Source: Asterochloris sp. CNOR1
Lineage: Eukaryota; Chlorophyta; Trebouxiophyceae; Trebouxiales; Trebouxiaceae
Direction: 5' to 3'
NCBI GenBank assembly: GCA_963969365.1
Contig: OZ017756.1
Coordinates: 2,232,001 to 2,296,000 of the forward strand
DNA length: 64,000 nt
Shown: piece by piece, positions 49,801-58,476 of the stretch
Layout of the letters: the number at the start of each line of letters is the position of its first letter
Numbering within the stretch: position 1 is the stretch's first letter
Made by a program: the position numbers and the translations under genes
Notes under the pieces: generated by a model
The model's input: the letters and a program-made list of their open reading frames with translations, nothing else
Databases searched by the model: none
What the model was told of the DNA's origin: nothing

Positions 49801-52800
49801 TGGAAAAAGTAATAAGCCAGACAAACACCAGGTCATCTCTTGCTTCCGATCACAATAAGTGGGGTACAGGCATGCGGCAAGCCAGCCAAGACAGCGCAAG
49901 ACACAGCATAGCCAGGCTTGGCACATCTGGAAGCAACGCAGGCAGGCCAGCAGAACAGCAGCTTGAGCAGCCTTATCAGCTGCCACCCGCCACCTGGCAG
50001 CATTGCCCAGCTCATGGTTTAGCTCCAGGGCCATGGCTTGGAGAGCGTCCTCCAGGGATTGAACCTGCAGGGAGGTCTGACTTGGCGGCCTGGGATGCCA
50101 AGACAGGATACCAGATGCTTGTGCAGGCAGCGCTCACGAGTTGGCTGCTTGCTTGCCAGCCCCAACTTGTTAGCCAGCAGCTAAATGGCCGCCAGCCGCT
50201 CAAGCATATGCAGTGTAAGTCTGGGACATGCCTTTCTGCCTGGACAGGCCCCAGAGTGGTAACCCCAAAAACCCCTGGGCATCTGTGGGATGTAAGCAGA
50301 GTGCAGGCAAGCTGCGTCCTGCTGCATGTGCCAGGACCCACCTGGGTGCCTTGTGTGCCCGCCGTCTGCGCCCGTGCCTTGACTGCCCTCTGCAGGCGCT
50401 CTGGCAGCCAAGCCAGACAACTCTTCGGGAAAGCGTCCTTCAGGGACCTGATTCCCCGTACCAGCATCTCCAGCACATACATCTGCAGGGCCAGTGCAGG
50501 GGCAGCTCATCCAGAGTCTGCTGGTGCAAGGGATGGGCAGCAGTGAGAAAGCAGGGGTGGCATGCTTACACACTGCATGGCAGATCACGAGACAGGTCAC
50601 CAGCAGTATACTGCATAGCAGCGCAGCTGCCGGAACCTCCTCTGACTGCGCAGCATGCATAGGTCCTTGGTGCCAGTGAAAGACACCAGACACAGCACAA
50701 ATGCCCTGATTCCTGCAGCACGGACCTGCATATTGAAGTCCCCAATGTTGGCCATCTGGTGCACCAAAAATTCCTGAAAGTAGGAGCTGCAGATGACCCT
50801 CTCTGCAGTGTTGCGCTCCTTGTAGAACATGCCTGGCAGCAGCTGAGCAGCTCGGCGCCTCACCTCCAACGTCAGCCTGCAGCAGGGACAGCGGCTTGGA
50901 CTGACTGATGACTTGACGGCACAACTCAACATGAGTGTTTGTGGCTGCTTGTCTCCAGTCAGGCTTGCACCAACAGCAGAGGATGATTGAGCAGTGTAAC
51001 AAACGTTGCACAAACAAGACCGTGGAGCACACACGCTGCAGACTGAGACCTGCGCTGCCAGTAAGTGGCTCAGCAGCGCTCATGAGGGAACAGCGCTTGG
51101 CACACACTGCCCACCTGTTGTCGGCCAGCATCCGGACACAAGAGTCTGCAAAGAGGGAGCCCAGCGTGCTGCGCAGACCAGGCACAAGATGGCTCAGCTC
51201 TGCAGGGCCAGCATAGCAATCAGTCTTACACCCCAGCATTGCCACAGCCACCACGGAGAATGCAGGGCCATAGTCACTAAACAAGGCACCGTGGTGCACA
51301 ATGCAGGCTGGAAGTCGTCTGCTACAAACTACTGATGTGAAATCAAGCTGCAGCAGGCCGCTAGGGCAACTCGCAGCAACTCTCGGCACAGCTGCAGGAT
51401 GCCTCTCCCAGCTGGTTTAAACGCCAACGTTCAAGCCAAAACCGCACACCCAGCAGGTGCAGGGGCGGATGCCGTGATAGCTCTGGCTGTCCTTACCCAG
51501 CAGGCCCTCTACCACCTTGAGCAGGTTGTTGAGCAGGAGGGCAGCATCGGTGGGCCACACCCCAGTGCCCTGCAGACAGCAGCAGACACATCTTATTGAA
51601 ACACAGGGACAAAGTGCTCCATCCTCAGCGTGATGTTGAGAATGCACAGAGCATGCTGCCGTTCTGCATGGGGTTGTGCCAAACATAGGGAGATTTGCAT
51701 CCTGCAGTGCTCCGTCCAAGGAGGCCAGCTGGCGCTTGCCAGGACGGCATCACGATACCGCAGACATGTCTGGGTTCGACATCTCTTGCACACCCACTAG
51801 GCCTGTCACCCAGACATCTCTTGCGAACCCTCTGGCCTGTCGCTAAAAGAGCAGCATGTGGGGCCCAAGCGTTGTGCATTGCCATGCTTTCCAGGCACCA
51901 CACACAAACCCGCCTTGGCCACCAGGGTATCAGTGCAGCCAGGTGCAGCCAGCAGGGGTGGGCCAGGCTCGCGCCAGTTGAGTGAAATCCAAGCATTCAG
52001 CCTACCTTTGGGTCACCCTCGGCCAGCAGGGTGTCAGCTCCCCTCTTCAGGCTCTCCAGCACACCTTGAGCCACCATTGCCTGTGCCAGCTCCGAGCTGC
52101 AAGGCAGGGGCAGACAGATCAGGCACATAGAGCCATCGAGCTCATGGCTGCTGTCAGCCCCCCCAGCAAATGGCTGCGCAAAAGGCTATTACACTCTGCA
52201 CCCCAAGTGCTCAGTTGCCGCAATTCACAAGTCACCAAGCAAGCTGCACTTGGTGCCAGTTCACCTGCAAGTTTGGCAGTAGCAGCAGCTTGCACAGGTG
52301 TTGTGGCTGTGACTGGGCCACGGCGAGGGACTGCAGCCAGAAGTCACTGTCTTAGTGTACATCCCACCTCAGCGCATTGGCTGGCATGACCTGCACCAGG
52401 TGGTGCGCCAGCACTAGGCGGTCCCCATCCTCCAGCAGCCGCCCGTCCCCAGCAAACACCTGCAGGCACCCACGCCCGCGCTTGAGCACTTGTGAGGCAG
52501 AAACTCTCATAGCCAGCCATGCGCAGGGACTCTGGATCACCCGAGGCGTTATGCAAGTGGGCTGAAGCCACGCTTGCAAGTGCTGCTGTGCTGGGGCTGC
52601 CTGCACAGTCTCTGCCTAAGCAGCAGTAGTGGAGCCCTGCAGAACCTGTGGCTGGCAAGGCTAGGGGGACGCTGCAATCTACACAGCAGCTGGCACCAAG
52701 TGCTTGGGTGTCTGCATTACCCTGACAGCCCTGCTTTTACGGTAGCCGAGGCGCACCATGCCAGCAACAACCCAGCTGCTCATTGCACCCCAGCGCGCGC

Positions 52801-52945
52801 TCACCCTGGTGAGGGCACCTGCCACCGCTGCCAGCTCATTGGTTGAGGTGGCCTCCCTGTCTTGTTCTGGCCCTTGCCACCCCTGCAGCTGCTCAACTGT
52901 GTGCAGGTCTGAGGTGTCACCCGCCAGGATGACCGCCAAGTCCAT
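37880..52945 (-). CDS. Meiotic chromosome axis core protein, SYCP2/Red1-like
   Basis: Twenty-nine exons with phase-matched GT-AG junctions throughout give 1478 residues (human SYCP2 has about 1530). Residues 1-281 (52945-49994) form a helical, armadillo-like domain. Its order of motifs follows SYCP2: MVAQGVLESLKRG, then LLNNLLKVVEGLLE, RRRAAQLLPGM and MANIGDFNMQMYVLEMLVRG (SYCP2: GDYDLQVGIVEALCR). Residues 282-408 (49642-48512) are beta-rich, matching the Spt16M-like domain: GGWVHFGAAHFSL, EDIPSELHIEYG, ALHFKLCKTP, DQWIVLTFARA. A long charged, Pro/Ala/Lys-rich linker follows, with acidic clusters and likely nuclear signals (SPKRQR). From about 1260 a coiled coil runs to the C-terminus (NALLHRLQAHQKAIQAQ, KAAKRKLQDLEQR), ending EDVLKPV. 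Family members build the proteinaceous axis that organises meiotic chromosome loops. An exon upstream of the ATG at 52945 is possible. Family assignment is by eye, from motif order and layout. Confidence 0.75.
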
Positions 52946-53753
52946 GATGCGGCCTCTGGGCTGTACCAAAAACACTAAAGATCAGCTTCTGAGGGCTGGT
53001 CCAAATAATTTTGCACGGCTGCATAGAGCTGCGCACACTGAGCTTGAGATGCATGGTCTGGAGGCTTTGGGCAGCCTTGTCTACGAAATGCTCCAAGGCA
53101 ATACCCACCCGATCCCAGGTCAGTGTCGAGCTGCGATGTCAATGGCTGAAGACGCAGCAATTGATTTCAAGCTGACCGACAAGGTGACCATCCCCGGCCT
53201 TTCTCCATCTTCAGCTGGAGTGAGTTACACTGCAGCGATCAGGCAGTGCTCCTGACCTCATGCTGTGCTGGGGCATCTGTATAGGTCACTATATCACATG
53301 CTATGTGACACCCCGCAACCTGTCATATTTTCACAGGCCATGTGACACCCCGCAATATGTCATATTGTCACAGGCCATGTGACACCTCGCAACATGTCAT
53401 TATAGGTCATATTGTCACAGGCCATGTGACACCTCGCAACATGTCATTATAGGCCATATTATCACAGGCCATGTGACATCTCGCAACATGTAACATGCTC
53501 CCGCATATCACATGAGGCCGTTGATGCCTTTGTGCTACTTTAAACACACAATGTCACTGATGATGTGCAGGCACACCTGCTGCAGACCAGCAGCCAAGTG
53601 TGAAAGCATGTATCATGTGTGCTGCTTCTTGAGAGAGCCTGCTGATGCAATCAGCATGTCAGCGGCATCCAACATTTGATCTCAGTATTCAGCAGACAGT
53701 GGTACTTGCATGAGATGCACCTGATACTTAGCGGCAAAGCCATGGACATTCTT
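52946..53753. other. Intergenic stretch with repeats
   Basis: It should contain the leader and promoter of the axis-protein gene, which reads leftward, and the 3' flank of the NTPase gene. A minus-strand frame at 52917-53108 (MGIALEHFVDKAAQSLQ) could be an upstream exon of the axis gene, but I found no phase-matched donor. The tandem repeat at 53262-53510 fills its middle. Confidence 0.4.
53262..53510. repeat. Short tandem repeat, 37- and 47-base units
   Basis: About five units carry GTGACACC(C/T)CGCAA, then ATGTCAT and TCACAGGCCAT. The first two are about 37 bases long. The next two are 47 bases and contain an added ATTATAGG(T/C)CAT segment; the last is partial. The unit includes short self-complementary pieces (ATGTGACA/TGTCAT). 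It lies upstream of the axis-protein gene. Confidence 0.85.
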
Positions 53754-56700
53754 TCAACCCTGCTTCAGTTGCAAGGTGTTACTGTAGCATGCATCTGCAG
53801 AGCGTACAGTAGCCTTATGAAAGTCATCACTGAAGCTGACATGCCACAGGTTGTCTGCTTGCCGTGTTCTGGGCACTGAGCCGGAGCACCGCAGATCAAT
53901 GACAATGTATGATTTAACATAGCCGTTGTCTAGCAGCATCTTGTAAAGGCCCTTAGTAAACCTGCAATCACAAAGCATGGTCAGAAGTGAGGTTTCTGCT
54001 GCCCATGTTCTTGAGGGTAACAGGGAGGAGGTACCTTTCTTGATGCGCCTGAAGGTCCTTGCCCTCCCGCAACAGCTCAAAGCCATACCGTGGCGGCATG
54101 AGCACAAAATCTAGCATGCCCTTGCAGCCAAGAATGGGGCCCACATCTGGTGAGAGCCAGTGGTCAGGCAGGAGTTCCAGCATGGCCCTGCAACAATCAA
54201 CAATGACTCTAGAGACAGCACTTGAACAAACAGCACACTGTATGAACTAATGTGCTTGCCCTAATCACACCTGTAGAACTCCATTTGGTAGTGCCGCTCA
54301 CACAACCTGAGTTGCCTGTCTGTGTTGAGTGACTGTTGTAGCTGTAGTGGCTGCATGCGCTCAATAGTGAGCTCCAGCAGCTGATGAAGGGGAATCCCAG
54401 GCAATAGTTCTCTCGCAGGGGTGGCCTTGTGATGCTGATATCTGCACAGCACATGTGATGATGGTACCTGTTCTCACATCCCCCAAACATATGCATGCAT
54501 ACCGATTCTGAAGCGAAATACCCGTGGCAGCAGACAGCAGCTTGCCTGAAGTACTCTGCATGCAATGTGGAGGGAAACTCAAGCAAGGTTCCAAGCACAT
54601 CTTCGACTTCCACAAGGCTACCGCGCCGTACCAGCCCTTTGGCCAGATCTGAGGGCACAGTATCCACAGATACCTGCACCGTAGTGACGATGGTGGTGAG
54701 TACATGCGAGTTGCTGAAGCAGAAGTGGCTGCATAAGCAAGTGCAGACCTGTCCTTCAGCAAGGATGCGCCTGAAGACGCTCAGTGCATCTTGGTTCGCC
54801 AATACCTCATCGTACCTGCTTCAAACATACAAACTTTCAGCAGCGATGCTGTTGAGCTCAAGAATCGCTTGGCAGAGGATCACTTACCGCTGAAGGCTGC
54901 GCAAGGTTCTCATTGTATGATAGAGGTCCCTTGTCAGCACATACTCAAACATGCGTTCCTGGAGCTCTTTCATCCGTCCAGTGAAGTTTGCAGGGTTGAA
55001 CTGCAGCAAGAAAACTTGCGATTGGGGCAAGCAACGATTTAGCAGCAGCAATGGTGGCCGCTCCAGAGGCGAGTGACAGTCGGACCAACCTGAGCAATCT
55101 TGTCCAATAATATGACAAAGGGACCAGGCTGATTCTTGGTCAAGTTGCTGCAGTAGTCCAGAAGTGGCGCGATTGCCTCAGCATCTGCGCCCGTCAGGTT
55201 GCAATGGCTGAGGAAGGACTTGCGCAACTCCTCGACCTCCAGGTCAGTGAGTTGCATTGCTGGGCTCCCTACCGCTGTAGGCCTGCAAGCATGCGCCACA
55301 TCTTGGTGGCTACCAGGCCCTGGCAGGCAGGGGCCAGCATCTTAGTCCAATGCACCATGCATGGGTGCCCAACGCCACGGTGCCCAACACCATGGTGCAA
55401 GCCTCCATAATCTTGCAGGTCGATTCTACAGGATGTACCTGAGCAGAAGCTCCATGGCTTGAGAGTGCACACATGTAGCAGCCTTGAGCTTACCAGGGAT
55501 TGACACACATCAAGCCCTTGAAGTCTGTCGGGGTGGGGGTGCCGTCCACCAGGCCCTGCACCTCGCTGCCATAAGCTGCAGCCATCACAATGCAGATGTT
55601 GCGCCGTCCCTGCAGGACGTTCTTCAATGCCTCCCAGAAGCCGCTGCTCTGGCTCAAGGTACTGTCCCACAGCAGCTGACCCTCATCGATGAGCACCAAG
55701 GTATGGTCTGTTACACCAGCAGCGTCATCATCCATGTCAGACGTGCTACGAGGCGATGTTGTGAGCTGCGACCACTCGACACCGGTCTCGCTCTCCCACA
55801 GGCTGTCAAAGCCCTTCTTTCGCACTCCAGCCATTGAGGCATAGTATACTGGGCTGCCCTGGAAGCTGGAGTGTGACACTGCAGTCAAGTTACACTTCTG
55901 GTCAGAGGATGTCCGATGTGCACACACTTCCTCAGAGCTGTCTCGGATGAGTCTGTAGGAAGCAGGGTGCTCTTAGGATCTGACTAGCTCATGAGACTGC
56001 CTCACGGCATTGGGCCGCGCCTGTGACAGACACTCATATAAAGTCACGCACCTGCCGCCTGCTCCAACAGCTGAAGTAGCGCAGTCTTGCCGCTGTGTGG
56101 TGGTGCCTTTATGAGCAGCACCTTCTGCTTAGCCACCAAGGCCAAAATTGCATTGCAGGTCTCTCTGCGAGGGGTGTGGTATGTTGTCTGACGGGCAACC
56201 AAGCCTTCATAGGGGCTGCCAGCACCAGGTGTCCTGGTGAGCTCTTGCCCTGCATAGCAGGACGATGCTGACATGACAGCTGGCTGTCGAGCACTCACGG
56301 AATGACAGGCTTGCTTACAAGCAATCACACTGCAATGGTGGAGCCATGCATGATCACACCTGTGCGAGGCCCCTGTCTGAGCAAAATTGTGCTGCCGCTT
56401 TGGTTGCCAACCTCACGGCGTCGCTGGCCTGCACATTTAGGACCTTGTTTGGAAGAAGGAGACGACGCTTAACCCTCTAGCACCCATCTTCATACAAACC
56501 CAGCAAGGAGGCCCAGTACGTCTACACACTTCTCATGCTGCCCTCAGGTCCTGCTACTGCAGACCGGCCCAACAGGTCATTCAGAGCACCAGCACATGAA
56601 AAAAGCGGGCGAGTATCTGAAAACACTGCTAGCAGGAACTTGAAGAGCACCTCCCACACATCACTCGCTGCGTACAGCAAACCTTGCACCCTGCATGGGG

Positions 56701-58312
56701 TCTTCACCTCCAGCCACCTGTTGCCTTTGGAATCTGAGTCTAGCAAGGCAGTCACCCTGAAGTGCCTCCCTAGGTGCACTGCATGCTGTTGACAGTTCCT
56801 GCAGCCCTAGTGCACAAGCCCGCCTCCAGAGGCTGCTCAAGCAGCAGGCACCCCATTGCCCTCAGGTGATGCAGACAAGTGCAGCTAAGCATCAGAGCAT
56901 CTCATCTGTAGGCTCAAGAGCGTTTACCAGCCGGGGTGACGGGAACCAGAGCAGGGCCTTACCTGGGCCATGTCACCTGCAAGCTTGTCACTCACCACCA
57001 AGGATCATCCCAACTCAGCCCAGTCTCCAGAGCCACAAACCACGCGCCCTAGGCTGGGGTACCAACAACATACCCAGACAGCAGGCAAATCAAATCGCAG
57101 CACGTCGAGCCCAGCCAGTCAAGCATCCAGGGTGTTTGAAGTGACCAGCAGGCCCATCAGCTAAAGCATCATTGTGGCCCAAGTGGGCTGCTTCTTACCA
57201 GAGTGGGCCTGACTACTATGAGATGACGCCACAACTGCAATGATTGGCTGCCACTGGCAAGTTGCCTTCAAAACCTGAGTCTAGCCCTGAAGAGTGCCTC
57301 CCTAGGTGGGCTGCATGGTGTTAAAGCCTCCTGTAGCCCTGGTGCACATGCTCACCTCCAGAGACCGTGCAGCATGCTGACCTCTGCTGCTGACGACAGG
57401 CCACAAGGAGGACGACAGCACGCACCAGCCCCACTTGCAGGCCCGCGTCTGAGTGCAGTCACCCTGGACAGCGCCTCCCGCCAGGCACACGACCTGCTGC
57501 CGCACGCCATGCAGGTCAAATTTGGCAGCCCTGTTGGGATCCTCACCTCCAGCCACCTGTGTCATTGCGAACCTGAGTCTAGCAAGGCAGTCACCCTGAA
57601 CAGCGCCTCCCTACATGCGCTGCATGCTGTCAACAACTCAGGCTGCCACGGTGCACAAGCTTACCTCCAGAGGCTGCTCAAGCAGTAGGCACCCCATTGC
57701 CCTCAGCTGCGGTGATGCAGACAAGTGCAGCAAAGCACCAGAGCATCTCATCTGCGGGCTCAGAGCATTCAGCAGCCACGGGTTCAGCAACCAGAGCAGG
57801 GCCTCACCTGGGGCATGTCGCCTGCAAGCCTGTCACTCACCACAAAGGATCACCCTCAACCCAGCCCGGTCTCTAGAGCCAAAAACCACACGCCCTAGGC
57901 TGGGGACCAACATCATGACTAGACAACAGGGCACACCCGTTGATTGCAGCATGACCCCACCTGTCAAGTCTTCCAGCTCTTGTCGCAGGAGCTGGACATG
58001 CTCCCGATAAGAGCGCGCATCATCAAAGTTCCCCTTTAGCAGCAAATTCTCTGCCTCCTGGGTGAGCTTGTCAATGCGATCCCTCAGTTCCTCAGCAGTA
58101 ACCATCTGCGGGAATCAAGGGAGACCAGAATGAGGGGGCTGTGGGGCATGCAGAGGCAGCTGCACAGGCGCAACTACAGTGAAAAAGTCGTTCCAGCCCT
58201 GCTCAAAATAGTCTGCTGACGTGGAGGTCAAGGTCCTACCTGTCACTGCGAAGTAGCCAGCCTGGCCACCCGCCCTCAGGTTGATATAAGATATGGCTTT
58301 GGCTGCCAACAA
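53754..58312 (-). CDS. P-loop NTPase with nuclease-like C-terminus (Crinkler/RHS-like)
   Basis: Twelve exons join in phase to at least 745 residues; the 5' end lies at or beyond 58312. An N-terminal block (AISYINLRAGGQ, then the charged coil MVTAEELRDRIDKLTQ) leads to a WLEVKTP segment near 56.7 kb. A Walker A loop, KAPPHSGKT, is at about 56.1 kb and Walker B, LVLIDEGQLLW, at about 55.7 kb. After a helical middle comes a restriction-endonuclease-like end near 54.1 kb: GMLDFVLMPPRYGFELLREG, then H-x2-RF and YIVIDLR. This order and the ElLreG...H..RF...viD(F/L)R pattern match the NTPase-nuclease proteins grouped with Crinklers and trypanosome RHS proteins, which are thought to descend from mobile elements. 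One intron starts GCAAGC (after 54546). The gene stands head to head with a recombinase-like gene. Family confidence is moderate; the substrate is unknown. Confidence 0.65.
56700..57970. repeat. Diverged repeat copies within an intron of the NTPase gene
   Basis: About 56708-57080 and 57547-57930 are similar over some 370 bases. They share a GAGTCTAGCAAGGCAGTCAC block, a CAGAGGCTGCTCAAGCAG block and a CACCAGGGCATGT-like block. A third, shorter copy lies at about 57277-57560. One end of the first copy is the exon ending at 56778; the rest is intronic, so an exon and its flanking intron appear to have been duplicated. Confidence 0.7.
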
Positions 58313-58476
58313 CTGAGCAGTGTGCAATTGGTTTAGGTTGATTCAGTAGTTTGCTTGACAGCAGCCAGCAGAGACAGCATTGAGGTGCAGGTCGTTTCTG
58401 GACAAGGGATTGCCTCCCGACCTAATTGCTAGGTCAAATAACCCTAGCGCGCCAAACCAGATCGACCCACCCCTTC
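58313..58476. promoter_or_regulatory. Probable shared promoter of two head-to-head genes
   Basis: At most 164 bases separate the outermost supported exon of the leftward NTPase gene from the ATG of the rightward recombinase-like gene. That is too short for two separate promoters of ordinary size unless one leader lies inside the other gene. No TATA-like box stands out. A possible tiny NTPase first exon (ATG at 58380) would narrow it further. Confidence 0.45.

Noticed and set aside
50181-51389. 402-codon minus-strand open frame across the axis-protein gene
   Set aside because: It overlaps real exons in another frame and runs through introns. The phase-matched exons with SYCP2-like motifs explain the region better.
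53262-53510. CRISPR-like array
   Set aside because: The units are contiguous, without unique spacers, and the genome is eukaryotic; it is a plain tandem repeat.
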